A stretch of 24,995 nucleotides of DNA from an uncultured Chlorobiaceae bacterium (GCA_903929845.1 CAIYWF010000112.1:1-24995); one strand, 5' to 3'; counted from the stretch's first letter, positions 8,651 to 16,739 are shown. The notes: generated by a model from the sequence alone, not told the origin. Translations and numbers: made by a program.

Positions 8651-9977
8651 TAAAGATTTGCTCGAATTTTTCGGCTCCATGATGGAGATAAAAAAACAGA
8701 AGCGTGATATTTTCAATTCTCTTGCGGCTGATGTTGATGATTCAGACATAAAAAAGACTTTGCTTCGCATAGGTATGGATGAGCAACGACACGTTGATCA
8801 CCTTCAGCAAAGTATTGATCTTGTTAACGGTGTGGAATTCCTCGAACCCACCAGTTCTGCTCAACAGGCCATCCTGCAAACTACTTTGCGACCCTTAGAC
8901 AAAGAAGCACAGCAAACTGTAGAACAAGTTCACGAAAATCTTCAGCTTGTTAAGGAAATCCCGACTCAGGATACAATCGCTCATTTCCAACCTGTTATTG
9001 CGCCCACTATTTTACCACGCAAAGACATGGATGAGCTGCAACACATTGATAAAATTCAGCCGATTATTACGCTTGTTAACGATGTTCAGACTCCCGATTC
9101 GAACACTCATCTTCAATCTACCACTTCGCAAACTGTTCACAGTATGAATACGTTTAAGCATCCATTAGGGGAGGTCTTTGGTTTTACGGCAACAGACCAA
9201 TCACCGAAAGCACAACGGTACCGTTCGCACCGCCATTGTCCTTTCAATAACAAGGTTCCAAACTGCACCAACGATCAGTTGAAGAATCCTCTCGGAGTAT
9301 GCAGTGTTTTACACAACGACAAACCAGTCATTACCTGCCCTGTCCGGTTTCGTGAAGACTGGATGATTACCGACGATGCCGCCGACTTCTTTTTTGAAGA
9401 GGGCACGCGCTGGAGTTCATTAACAGAGGTTCACCTGAATGATGCCAATGGAAAATCAGCAGGAAATATTGATGTAATGCTCGTCGCCTACGATGAACAA
9501 GGCAAAATCATTGACTTTGGGGCTATGGAGGTTCATGCCGCATACATTTCCGGAAATTTACGTGAACCCTTTGAATATTACATGCAGGATCCAAGGTCTA
9601 ATGCGTCAATGGACTGGACAGCACAACCGAACTATCCGCAACCAGATTTTCTTTCAGCGGCAAGGAAAAGTCTTGTTCCTCAGCTCTTGTTTAAAGGCGG
9701 AATTTTGCATTCATGGAACAAGAAAATGGCAGTAGCCATTGATAAAAGCTTGTTCGACACTCTCCCTCCCATGAGTCGCGTTAAAAAAGAAGATGCTGAT
9801 ATCGCCTGGTTTATTTACAATCTTGAACCGATAACTGACGGAGATAAAGAACGTTATCAACTTAAAAAAATTGATGTGGTCTATACAGAATTCCAATCAA
9901 CGCTGTCGTCCATCACAACCATATCGGCAGGCAATGTCGGCGATTTTGTGAAATTTATTCCCGAACTGGCCAGTTAA
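8640..9977 (+). CDS. NotI-family restriction endonuclease-like protein, copy 1 (three 42-residue repeats)
   Basis: This 445-residue protein has an N-terminal segment (1-46), then three 42-residue repeats (47-172), then a conserved core (173-445). The core resembles restriction enzyme NotI. It has four cysteines (C200 in HCPF, C209, C221 in GVC, C233 in CPVRF) spaced as in NotI's iron site. GNIDVMLV with D278 and GAMEVHAAYISG with E297 fit the PD-(D/E)XK catalytic strands; H299 sits where NotI has Gln. DIAWFIYNLEP near the end resembles NotI's AWIFVFELDP. The start overlaps the small pseudogene and has no clear ribosome site. No methyltransferase is nearby. The family call comes from recalled NotI sequence and is likely, but the target site is unknown. 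Confidence 0.72.
   Translation: MFINKDLLEFFGSMMEIKKQKRDIFNSLAADVDDSDIKKTLLRIGMDEQRHVDHLQQSIDLVNGVEFLEPTSSAQQAILQTTLRPLDKEAQQTVEQVHENLQLVKEIPTQDTIAHFQPVIAPTILPRKDMDELQHIDKIQPIITLVNDVQTPDSNTHLQSTTSQTVHSMNTFKHPLGEVFGFTATDQSPKAQRYRSHRHCPFNNKVPNCTNDQLKNPLGVCSVLHNDKPVITCPVRFREDWMITDDAADFFFEEGTRWSSLTEVHLNDANGKSAGNIDVMLVAYDEQGKIIDFGAMEVHAAYISGNLREPFEYYMQDPRSNASMDWTAQPNYPQPDFLSAARKSLVPQLLFKGGILHSWNKKMAVAIDKSLFDTLPPMSRVKKEDADIAWFIYNLEPITDGDKERYQLKKIDVVYTEFQSTLSSITTISAGNVGDFVKFIPELAS
8778..9155 (+). repeat. Three in-frame 126-base tandem repeats in the NotI-like gene
   Basis: Residues 47-88, 89-130 and 131-172 align without gaps. Each has a D/E-x-Q start, a V/I-x-x-(I/L/V)-Q-x-x-(I/L)-x-LV core and a T/S/Q-rich second half. 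The units are 8778-8903, 8904-9029 and 9030-9155. They have diverged but keep exact length. Copy 2 of the gene has a single unit, which accounts for nearly all of the 85-residue length difference. Confidence 0.78.
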
Positions 9978-10003
9978 TAATACTGGTTTTTCGCAGAACC
10001 ATC

Positions 10004-10062
10004 ATCACCACGATTACCACGTAAAACTTCCACAAAGTGTTTTACGTGGTAATTGTGGTGAT
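10004..10062. repeat. Long hairpin between the two NotI-like genes
   Basis: A 24-bp inverted repeat (10004-10027 and 10039-10062, one G-T pair) encloses an 11-base loop, 27 bases after the copy 1 stop. It lacks a T run, so it is not a standard intrinsic terminator. The rest of 9978-10287 is AT-rich, has no gene I can support, and must hold the promoter of the small gene at 10288. Confidence 0.8.
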
Positions 10063-10287
10063 GCGATTGGCACCTCCCTCCCCAAGCTGATGATACCAAC
10101 ACTTTTTTTCGGAATAAAATAGTTAGTGTCACCGGATAATGAACTTTTATCGAGAAAAGATAGTTTACAACGTGTCGTGTTGTTCTATATAACGTAAAGC
10201 AATTGCAAAGCTAAACGCAAGTATACTGAGCGAATCAAAACATTAACAAGTTGTTTTATTACGATAATATAATAAAAGGAGCTTCTT

Positions 10288-10479
10288 ATGTCAGAAGAGC
10301 AAGCAAAAAAGTTTCTCGAAAAGCTGAAATCAGATGTTGAGCTTAGGGCGCGCTTAAGTAAATTAATTACGGAAGCGGGGTTTTCATGTACGCTAAGCGA
10401 GGTCAGAAAGGTGGAATGGGATTTGATGATGAGTCATTATATAGCTGGTCTCCCTGCATCTGAGCACTGGGAAAGATAA
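10288..10479 (+). CDS. Nif11-like small protein
   Basis: This 63-residue protein has a strong AAAGGAG ribosome site 7-8 bases before the ATG. The N-terminal half (SEEQAKKFLEKLKSD.ELRARL, then a GFSCT turn) resembles the Nif11 domain found in nitrogen-fixation-linked small proteins and in leader peptides of peptide natural products. There is no Gly-Gly cleavage site and no core-peptide-like Cys/Ser/Thr tail, and no modifying enzyme lies nearby. It therefore looks like a free-standing Nif11 protein, or a diverged one, trapped between the two inverted endonuclease genes. Function is unknown; an unrelated small helical protein is the alternative. Confidence 0.6.
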   Translation: MSEEQAKKFLEKLKSDVELRARLSKLITEAGFSCTLSEVRKVEWDLMMSHYIAGLPASEHWER

Positions 10480-10614
10480 ACAGACTTTATCCTTGACTTA
10501 GTTCATTTTACTATCTCGCAGTCACAGGAGATCTTACAAGCAGAGTCGTGCAGGAGCCACATGAGGTTTGCTTGTCACTTCTGCACAGCTCTTATTTGGT
10601 TCAATATGCCAATT

Positions 10615-11697
10615 TTAACCGGCTAATTCCGGAATGAATCTCACAAAATCGCCAACTTTTCCAGGGGCAATCGCCGTTAAAGCCGAAAGTGTTGGCTGGA
10701 ATTGCGTGTAAACCACGTCGGTCTTTTTAAGCTGATAACGCTCTTTCCCTCCATCATTTACCAGTTCCAGATCGTAAATGAGCCATGCTATGTCAGCCTC
10801 TTCCTTTTTAACTCGATTCAAGGAAGGAAGAGTGTCGAACAAGCTTTGATTAATCGCCACCGCCATTTTCTTGTTCCATGAATGCAAAATCCTGCCTTTA
10901 AACAAGAGCTGTGGAACAAGACTGTTCCTTGCCGCTGAAAGAAAATCTGGTTGTGGATAGTTCGGTTGTGCTGTCCAGTCCATTAAAAAATTAGATGATG
11001 AATCTTGCATATAATATTCAAAGGGTTCACGTAAATTGCCGATTATGTATGCAGCATGAACCTCCAGAGCCCCAAAGTCAATCATTTTGCCTCGCTCATC
11101 ATAAGCAACAAGCATTACATCAATATTTCCTGCTGATGTCCCGGCAGCATCATTCAGATGAACCTCTGTTAATGAGCTCCAGCGAACGCCATCTTCAAAA
11201 AAGAAGGCGGCAGCATCGTCAGTAATCATCCAGTCTTCACGAAAACGGACAGGACAGGTGATGACCGGTTTATTATTGTATAAAACACTGCATACTCCGA
11301 GAGGATTTTTGCTCTGGTCATTGGTGCAGTTAGGTACCTTGTTATTGAATGGACAATGGCGATGCGAACGGTACCGTTGTGCCTTCGGTGACTGGTCAGT
11401 TGTAGTAAAACCAAAAACCTCCCCTAATGGATGCTTAAGCATATTCATACTGTGAACAGTTTGCAAAGTGGTAGATTGAAAATGAGTGGTAGCTTCATGA
11501 GCTGGAAAGTTTTTAACAAGCTCGGGGCTTTGCTGAATCTGATCAACGTGTGGCTCGACACTCAAGCCTGTGATCGGCAAAGTTTCAATGCCCGTAGCAG
11601 TAACATCAGGAACGAGAGTAGTGAGAATATCACGCTTCTGTTTTTTAGTTTCTGTCATGGATCCAAAGAATCCAAGGAACTCTTTATTAAAAAACAT
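10615..11697 (-). CDS. NotI-family restriction endonuclease-like protein, copy 2 (one repeat)
   Basis: This 360-residue inverted paralogue of the gene at 8640. The core (about 88-360) is almost the same as copy 1 and keeps all key positions: C115, C124, C136, C148, D193, E212 and H214. The N-terminal 87 residues are much more diverged and contain only one of the 42-residue units. The gene begins within the end of the small gene at 11687-11926, an 11-base overlap that suggests translational coupling, with a purine-rich GAGCGGA upstream of the ATG. Both copies look full-length and potentially active. No partner methylase is present, so host protection, if needed, must come from elsewhere. Confidence 0.72.
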   Translation of the reverse strand: MFFNKEFLGFFGSMTETKKQKRDILTTLVPDVTATGIETLPITGLSVEPHVDQIQQSPELVKNFPAHEATTHFQSTTLQTVHSMNMLKHPLGEVFGFTTTDQSPKAQRYRSHRHCPFNNKVPNCTNDQSKNPLGVCSVLYNNKPVITCPVRFREDWMITDDAAAFFFEDGVRWSSLTEVHLNDAAGTSAGNIDVMLVAYDERGKMIDFGALEVHAAYIIGNLREPFEYYMQDSSSNFLMDWTAQPNYPQPDFLSAARNSLVPQLLFKGRILHSWNKKMAVAINQSLFDTLPSLNRVKKEEADIAWLIYDLELVNDGGKERYQLKKTDVVYTQFQPTLSALTAIAPGKVGDFVRFIPELAG

Positions 11698-11926
11698 TTT
11701 TTCCGCTCTTTACAATGGAGTCAATGAGTTGCTTAGTCGTGGATTTATGGTCTTGCAGATCCGAATTCAATTTTTGAAGCATGTCCAGTATCTTAACCTG
11801 AACGTCCTTTCCAAGTGTTGAATATCTCAGAACATGCTGAATATGGTTCGAGTAAATAGCGATAACAGACTCTTCGCTTTGCTCGATAGCACTGATTTTT
11901 TTTAATAATTCTTTTTTTTCAATCAT
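11687..11926 (-). CDS. Small helical protein encoded upstream of and overlapping NotI-like copy 2
   Basis: This 79-residue, charged, probably all-helical protein starts MIEKKELLKKISAIEQSEES and has heptad-like leucines in its middle. I do not recognise a family. A decayed relative in the same position before copy 1 (8453-8650), plus the 11-base overlap with the endonuclease start, show that it belongs to the same ancestral cassette. It could be a control protein, an inhibitor or a structural partner, but it has no clear helix-turn-helix. The upstream 70 or so bases hold an AT-rich leader down from the shared box at 11999-12024. Confidence 0.65.
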   Translation of the reverse strand: MIEKKELLKKISAIEQSEESVIAIYSNHIQHVLRYSTLGKDVQVKILDMLQKLNSDLQDHKSTTKQLIDSIVKSGKNVF

Positions 11927-11998
11927 TGTTGCATTTTTTTTGCAAGAGCGTATGGCTCAATAAAAGCAAGTGTCTTTCCCAGCAGGATACGAAAAATC

Positions 11999-12024
11999 TA
12001 TCATTTCTTTTTCCTTATTCCAAA
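11999..12024 (-). promoter_or_regulatory. Upstream box shared by both NotI-like cassettes (copy 2)
   Basis: This 26-base segment, read on the minus strand, differs at one base from 8417-8442. It lies 73 bases before the intact small gene. It marks the outer edge of the duplicated unit and probably carries promoter or operator elements; -35/-10 boxes cannot be assigned with confidence. Confidence 0.5.
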
Positions 12025-12077
12025 TAGCAATGGATAATTCCTGTAAAATCCCATCCGATTAAAGAGACAGGAAATAC

Positions 12078-12103
12078 GGAATCGAGCTCCTTTGCCCGAT
12101 TCC
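12078..12103. terminator. Weak hairpin between cutA and the island
   Basis: A 7-bp inverted repeat (12078-12084 GGAATCG, 12097-12103 CGATTCC) with a 12-base loop lies downstream of cutA. There is no strong T run on either strand, so a terminator role is tentative. The remainder of 11927-12182 shows no gene. Confidence 0.3.
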
Positions 12104-12182
12104 TTCTTACTGCCAGTGTTTATCTGACTTATCACTGTTGATGGCAATACTGAGTGCATCTGACTCATGAGTTATTTAATGG

Positions 12183-12530
12183 TCAGCAACATGGAGAAGA
12201 ACCTGAAGAAAAAGGGCCGGTTGTTGAATCAAGCCAGTCAAGGTAACTGGGCAATCCGGCAGTTACAGGCAATTTAATGATTTCGGGAACATCGTAAGGG
12301 TGATACTCTGCAAGATAGGCTTCAAGGTCGCTGTAACGGGCCTCTGTGGTTTTAATATACAGGGCAACTTCATCCTCTTTCAGCAATGACCCTTCCCAGA
12401 GAAAAAAGCTCCGTATATCGGCCATCTGGATACAGGCTGCAAGCTTATTGTTGAGAATGCTTTCCGCAAGCTTTTCAGCTACCTTCCGATCGGGAGCAGT
12501 AGTAATAACCATGCAATAGCTGCTGTTCAT
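12183..12530 (-). CDS. cutA: CutA1 family divalent-cation tolerance protein
   Basis: This 115-residue protein has the CutA1 fold signatures: VITTAPDRKVAEKLAESIL, LAACIQ with Cys33, SFFLWEG and an EYHPYDVPEII segment with His77. CutA1 forms very stable trimers related to PII proteins and is linked to copper tolerance, though its biochemical role is debated. A short Ser/Gly/Cys tail (GSSPCC) extends past the usual end. It lies 18 bases downstream of the Xaa-Pro peptidase gene on the same strand, so the two are probably co-transcribed. Confidence 0.9.
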   Translation of the reverse strand: MNSSYCMVITTAPDRKVAEKLAESILNNKLAACIQMADIRSFFLWEGSLLKEDEVALYIKTTEARYSDLEAYLAEYHPYDVPEIIKLPVTAGLPSYLDWLDSTTGPFSSGSSPCC

Positions 12531-12548
12531 AGGCTCATTCCGGTAATG

Positions 12549-13643
12549 TTATAACTCAAGAAGCTCTTTGCTGAACTGCTGCAGGGGAGTAGCACCATGA
12601 GGGCCCATCACTACAGTATCCTCAATGCGAACCCCGAATTTACCTTGCAGGTAAATGCCTGGCTCAATAGTAAATACCATGTTTTCCTGCAGCTCGTGCT
12701 CTCCTTTAGGGCTGATCCGGGGCTCCTCATGCACATCAAGACCAACACCGTGCCCGAGACCATGACCAAACTCATCTGCATAGCCATGAGCGGCAATGAA
12801 GCGGCGAACCTCGGCATCAAGTTCTTTTGCCATCATACCACACCTCGCCGAAGCAATCCCAAGCTGTTGCGCCTCTTGCACAATTCGGTAGACCTCCCGT
12901 GCTTCTCTTGAAACATGACCAAGTGCGACAGTTCGCGTCTGGTCGGACGCATACCCTTCATAGACACACCCGATATCGATAACAATCAGCTCACCAGCCT
13001 TGAAATGTGCTTTTGACGGAGCTGCATGAGGCATGGCGGAACGTACTCCTCCAGCCACAATGGGATCAAATGAGTCTTTTTCTGCACCAAGCTTTTTTTG
13101 CTGGTAAGTAATCTCAGCAGCAATATCAAGCTCTGAGACTGATGGCGAAATCATAGGGAGCACTTTTTCAAGCGCAAGTTCGCTTATTTCTGCTGCACGA
13201 CGCATCTTTATGTGCTCGATATCATTCTTCAGCATCCTGAATTCATCGAAAAATGAATCTACGGGTATCACTCGCTGTTTACCAAGAATCTGTTCGATAA
13301 GCCGGGTTGCTTCGTACCAGGTGACATTATCGGACTGAAGTGCAACTGTTTCTCCGAGAGGATAACGACCAGATCCAAGCTCAGCAGCAAACCCGTCAGT
13401 GGCAATAACCGTTTCAGCCACTGACACCTCTGCAGCGGCCTGATCCTTGTAGCGAAAATCGGTAAACAGCCAGCTTTTTTCCCTGGTAATGAGTAATCGA
13501 GCACTTGATCCGCTGAAACCTGTCAGCCAACGAATAACAGAAAGATCGGTCACAATAGTTGCATCTATAGCCAGACACATCATTTTTCGCAAAACTATCC
13601 TCAAAGACTCTTCTCTCCACAACGTTATCTGCATTTTATCCAT
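12549..13643 (-). CDS. pepP: Xaa-Pro aminopeptidase (M24B family)
   Basis: This 364-residue cytoplasmic metallopeptidase removes N-terminal residues preceding proline. It has an N-terminal creatinase-like domain (about 1-140) and a pita-bread catalytic domain. The metal ligands are D223, D234, H298 (in GHGLGHGVGLD), E327 (TIEPGIY) and E341 (GVRIEDT). I chose the ATG at 13643 because it has AGAGG about nine bases upstream; the open frame reaches back to 13709, but the extra residues do not fit the family. It is divergent from trpD across about 150 bases. The family also includes PepQ-type dipeptidases, so substrate length is uncertain. Confidence 0.87.
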   Translation of the reverse strand: MDKMQITLWREESLRIVLRKMMCLAIDATIVTDLSVIRWLTGFSGSSARLLITREKSWLFTDFRYKDQAAAEVSVAETVIATDGFAAELGSGRYPLGETVALQSDNVTWYEATRLIEQILGKQRVIPVDSFFDEFRMLKNDIEHIKMRRAAEISELALEKVLPMISPSVSELDIAAEITYQQKKLGAEKDSFDPIVAGGVRSAMPHAAPSKAHFKAGELIVIDIGCVYEGYASDQTRTVALGHVSREAREVYRIVQEAQQLGIASARCGMMAKELDAEVRRFIAAHGYADEFGHGLGHGVGLDVHEEPRISPKGEHELQENMVFTIEPGIYLQGKFGVRIEDTVVMGPHGATPLQQFSKELLEL

Positions 13644-13794
13644 AAAAAATAACCTCTGATTGATAAAATTATCTTCATCGCTCCATGCTGCCACGCTCAA
13701 GACAATCAATTCCCATTAGTATTTCATGTACATCAAATGTTTAATATTATTTACATTTACACAATTTGTAATCATTTGTCAACCAGTCAGCTTC

Positions 13795-14850
13795 ATGCCA
13801 CAAAAAAAATTACTTCAAAAACTTCTTGCAGGAGAACATTTTTCACAGGAAGAGATGACGTTCTGCATGAACAGCATTATGGATGGTCTTTTTTTCGAGA
13901 TTGTCATAGCAGCAATACTTGCCCTCCTGCAAAAAAAAGGAGTTACTTCAGCAGAAGCCGCAGGAGCATATTACAGCCTGATGGAAAAAGCCAACACTAT
14001 CGCGCTTGATGATGACGCCGTTGATACCTGCGGTACTGGCGGGGATCATGCCGGGACTTTTAATATTTCAACAACCGCATCAATTATTGCAAACAGTGCA
14101 GGCGTCCTTATTGCTAAACATGGAAACCGTTCGGTAACAAGCAGTTGCGGAAGTGCCGATGTTCTTGAAGCCCTCGGCTTTGCTATCGATCTTCCGCCGG
14201 AAGCAACAAAAGAGCTGTTTCAGCAGACAGGATTTGCCTTTCTGTTTGCTCCACGGTACCATCCGTCCATGAAGAGAGTTGCCCATATCCGCAGGGAACT
14301 GGGCATCAGAACAATATTCAACATTCTCGGCCCTCTGATCAATCCTGCACGAGCAAAACGGCAGATTGTGGGTGTTTTCAACCAGGAACTGATGGATCTC
14401 TATACAGAGGTGCTACTACAGACAGGAACCCGCCATGCACTGATTGTTCATTCTATGACTGAAGAGGGCATAGCTCTTGACGAGCCGAGCCTCAACGGCC
14501 CAACACATATTATAGAAATTTTGAATGGGTGTGCGGCACATCATACCCTGTATCCTGAAGAGTTTGGACTGACAAGGCATGCCCTGTCGGAAATCCAGGG
14601 GGGCGGAAAAGATGAAAACGCACTCATTATCCGCAGAATCCTTGACGGAAGCGCTCCCGAAGCACACCTTGATGCCGCCCTGTTTACCACAGCCATGGCA
14701 TGCTACGTGTCGGGAAAAGCTGTCTGTATCAATGACGGCTTTATTATGGCAAAAAGTGCTCTGGAAAGCGGCCATTCGGAGAAAAAATTTAATGAGATAC
14801 TGAAAATCAACGCGGAACTCTCTGCGAAGTACAGACAGGTCATCAACTAA
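13795..14850 (+). CDS. trpD: Anthranilate phosphoribosyltransferase
   Basis: This 351-residue tryptophan-pathway enzyme joins anthranilate to PRPP. The PRPP-binding [15 protein letters not shown] is at 80-94, [15 protein letters not shown] at 108-122, and RYHPSMKRV in the middle. The ATG at 13795 starts [14 protein letters not shown], which matches the family's usual N-terminus; an upstream ATG at 13726 would add a hydrophobic, non-conserved 23-residue leader. No other trp gene is adjacent, so trpD stands alone here, as is common outside enteric bacteria. Confidence 0.93.
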   Translation: MPQKKLLQKLLAGEHFSQEEMTFCMNSIMDGLFFEIVIAAILALLQKKGVTSAEAAGAYYSLMEKANTIALDDDAVDTCGTGGDHAGTFNISTTASIIANSAGVLIAKHGNRSVTSSCGSADVLEALGFAIDLPPEATKELFQQTGFAFLFAPRYHPSMKRVAHIRRELGIRTIFNILGPLINPARAKRQIVGVFNQELMDLYTEVLLQTGTRHALIVHSMTEEGIALDEPSLNGPTHIIEILNGCAAHHTLYPEEFGLTRHALSEIQGGGKDENALIIRRILDGSAPEAHLDAALFTTAMACYVSGKAVCINDGFIMAKSALESGHSEKKFNEILKINAELSAKYRQVIN

Positions 14851-14857
14851 TAATTCC

Positions 14858-14886
14858 TTAACTTTTTACCAAAAAACTTGTATACT
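14858..14886 (+). promoter_or_regulatory. Candidate sigma70-type promoter for bchG
   Basis: TTAACT (14858-14863) and TATACT (14881-14886) are 17 bases apart, in the gap between trpD and bchG and 41 bases before the bchG ATG. The -10 matches the consensus at five of six positions, the -35 at four of six. Confidence 0.5.
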
Positions 14887-14926
14887 ATCTGCCTTGCTTT
14901 AAGCCGAAAGGAGAATAATTATACCC

Positions 14927-15919
14927 ATGAACGGACGCGACACTCTAACCACTGAAAAGCACCAAGGCCTTGCCGACAAGCTTCTCCAGTCAGGAGTCAG
15001 CGATGCAAGACGCAAAATCATTGAACAGGCTCTTGAAAATGTCAATAAGCCTGGATTCAGGATTGAGCCGTCTGCTATTCTTCCACTCATGAAACCGGTC
15101 ACCTGGTTTCCGCCCATGTGGGCCTTTGCCTGTGGAGTTGTATCAACTGGCGAAAATATTGCTGACAACTGGTCAATTCTCTTGCGCGGCGTTCTTCTTG
15201 CAGGGCCGCTCATGTGCGCCATGTCGCAAACCATGAACGACTACTTTGATCGGGAAGTTGATGCCATCAATGAGCCTGACCGCCCGATTCCTGCAGGCAA
15301 AATATCAAAATCGGCGAGTTGGCTTATTACCTTCGGCCTTATCGTTACAGGATTTCTCGTAGCACTCTCCATTCACCCATACGTCGTTATCATTGCTTTT
15401 GTCGGAGTGCTGATGTCACATGCCTATTCCGGCCCACCAATCAGAGCGAAAAGAAACGGCTGGTTCGGTAATCTTATTGTAGGACTTGCCTACGAAGGAG
15501 TCGCCTGGCTGACAGGCAGTTTTTCAATAACTCAGGGCATTCCTTCGGGGAAGACTATTGCCTTGGCCATTATTTTTTCACTTGGTGCGCATGGCATCAT
15601 GACGCTGAACGACTTCAAATCAATTGTTGGCGATAATATCCGCAAGGTAGCGTCAATCCCGGTACAACTCGGTGAAAAGAGGGCCGCTATTCTAGCCACT
15701 ATTATCATGGATGTCGCGCAGCTTGCCGCAATTACCATTCTGGTGGTCAACGGTTCAATAACAACGACTGTAATCGCAACTCTGCTGCTGGCAGCCCAAC
15801 TTCCCATGCAAAATATTCTGATTGCTCATCCAGAGGAAAAAGCAGTGTGGTACAACTCATTCGGCACCCTCCTCTATGTTTTATCAATGATGGTCTGCGC
15901 TATAGGGATACGACCCTGA
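14927..15919 (+). CDS. bchG: Chlorophyll/bacteriochlorophyll a synthase (UbiA-type prenyltransferase)
   Basis: This 330-residue polytopic membrane enzyme esterifies (bacterio)chlorophyllide with a C20 alcohol. The UbiA-family Asp motif is [19 protein letters not shown] (N104, D105, D108, D112), followed by [16 protein letters not shown] and the second conserved loop [10 protein letters not shown]. These are BchG/ChlG features rather than menaquinone or heme O synthases. The N-terminal 50 residues are hydrophilic. AAAGGAG lies 13 bases from the ATG, slightly long, so the true start could vary by a few codons. A BchK (bacteriochlorophyll c synthase) paralogue is known in green sulfur bacteria, so K versus G is not fully settled. 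Confidence 0.85.
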   Translation: MNGRDTLTTEKHQGLADKLLQSGVSDARRKIIEQALENVNKPGFRIEPSAILPLMKPVTWFPPMWAFACGVVSTGENIADNWSILLRGVLLAGPLMCAMSQTMNDYFDREVDAINEPDRPIPAGKISKSASWLITFGLIVTGFLVALSIHPYVVIIAFVGVLMSHAYSGPPIRAKRNGWFGNLIVGLAYEGVAWLTGSFSITQGIPSGKTIALAIIFSLGAHGIMTLNDFKSIVGDNIRKVASIPVQLGEKRAAILATIIMDVAQLAAITILVVNGSITTTVIATLLLAAQLPMQNILIAHPEEKAVWYNSFGTLLYVLSMMVCAIGIRP

Positions 15920-15989
15920 AACAATACGTTTCCGGTTTACAAAACTATTATTATATTACGGTTCATTTTTTAACACAATTGATCGCACC

Positions 15990-16208
15990 ATGTCCAAAGT
16001 TTGTTTACTGACTGGCAAAAGACCCATTTACGGCAATACGGTATCACATGCAAATAACCATGTCCGCACCCGTTTTGAGCCAAACCTCCACACAAAAAGA
16101 ATCTGGATTGAAGAGGAATAGCGGTTTGTAAAGGTGAAGCTTTATGCAAAAGCCATGAAAATTATTGCTAAAACCGGCACCGCCGAGCTCGCCAAGCTGG
16201 TGAAGTAA
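15990..16208 (+). pseudogene. rpmB: Ribosomal protein L28 gene with in-frame TAG
   Basis: The frame from ATG 15990 encodes a clear bL28: [44 protein letters not shown] at 16119-16121 (codon 44) interrupts it. The same frame then continues as RFVKVKLYAKAMKIIAKTGTAELAKLVK to TAA at 16206-16208. Total length is 72 codons, normal for L28, and both halves are well conserved, so this is one nonsense change, probably of a Lys codon (AAG to TAG). A terminator follows. It may be a sequencing error, a recent null allele, or a dispensable extra copy with the working rpmB elsewhere. I13, V25 and Y52 also look atypical for L28. Confidence 0.85.
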
Positions 16209-16250
16209 CGCCGGACTGCACGGTTATAAAAAAGTTTTCAATATCTTGTA

Positions 16251-16283
16251 AAAGCTCAACCCTTGCATGGTTGAGCTTTTTTT
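16251..16283 (+). terminator. Rho-independent terminator after rpmB
   Basis: A perfect 11-bp stem (AAAGCTCAACC 16251-16261 and GGTTGAGCTTT 16269-16279), a 7-base loop and a T run to 16283 make a textbook terminator. An ATG at 16267 lies in its loop, so rnhA must start downstream. Confidence 0.9.
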
Positions 16284-16287
16284 GTCG

Positions 16288-16728
16288 ATGGAAAAAAAAG
16301 TGATCATTTACACCGACGGGGCATGCAGCGGCAATCCTGGCCCAGGCGGCTGGGGTGCATTATTGATGTACGGTTCTTCGATCCGTGAAATTTCAGGATA
16401 TTCGCCAGCCACGACCAATAACCGCATGGAGCTCAATGCTGCAATAGAGGCGCTCGAAGCACTCAAGGAGAGGTGCAAGGTGGACCTTTACAGCGACTCC
16501 AGCTACCTCGTCAACGCCATCAACAATGGATGGCTGAAACGCTGGACGGTCAATAACTGGCAAACCGCTGCAAAAAAAAGTGTCGAAAATATCGATCTTT
16601 GGCAAAAAATCCTGACGTTGGTTAAATTGCACGATATCAAGTTTCACAAGGTAAAGGGCCACAGCGACAACCCCTACAACAACCGCTGCGACACACTGGC
16701 CCGTGAAGCCATCAAAAGAAAATCATAA
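16288..16728 (+). CDS. rnhA: Ribonuclease HI
   Basis: This 146-residue enzyme degrades RNA in RNA-DNA hybrids. All four catalytic acids are visible: D10 (YTDGACSGNPGPGGWG), E48 (RMELNAA), D70 (LYSDSSYL) and D134 (NRCDTLAR), with the KGHSDNPYNNRCD segment carrying His125. The start at 16288 is the second in-frame ATG; the first lies inside the preceding terminator. No strong ribosome site is seen, and the gap after the terminator is only 4 bases, so the promoter must overlap or precede the hairpin. The next gene begins 11 bases later and is probably co-transcribed. Confidence 0.93.
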   Translation: MEKKVIIYTDGACSGNPGPGGWGALLMYGSSIREISGYSPATTNNRMELNAAIEALEALKERCKVDLYSDSSYLVNAINNGWLKRWTVNNWQTAAKKSVENIDLWQKILTLVKLHDIKFHKVKGHSDNPYNNRCDTLAREAIKRKS

Positions 16729-16739
16729 TCCTTTGCTGT

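Noticed and set aside
8347..12182. DNA methyltransferase or specificity subunit for the restriction island
   Set aside because: No frame shows methyltransferase motifs (DPPY or PCQ types); the flanking genes are holB and cutA.
16267..16287. Upstream ATG that would extend rnhA by seven residues
   Set aside because: It lies in the loop of a strong terminator hairpin, and the extra residues (VELFLS) are not RNase HI-like.
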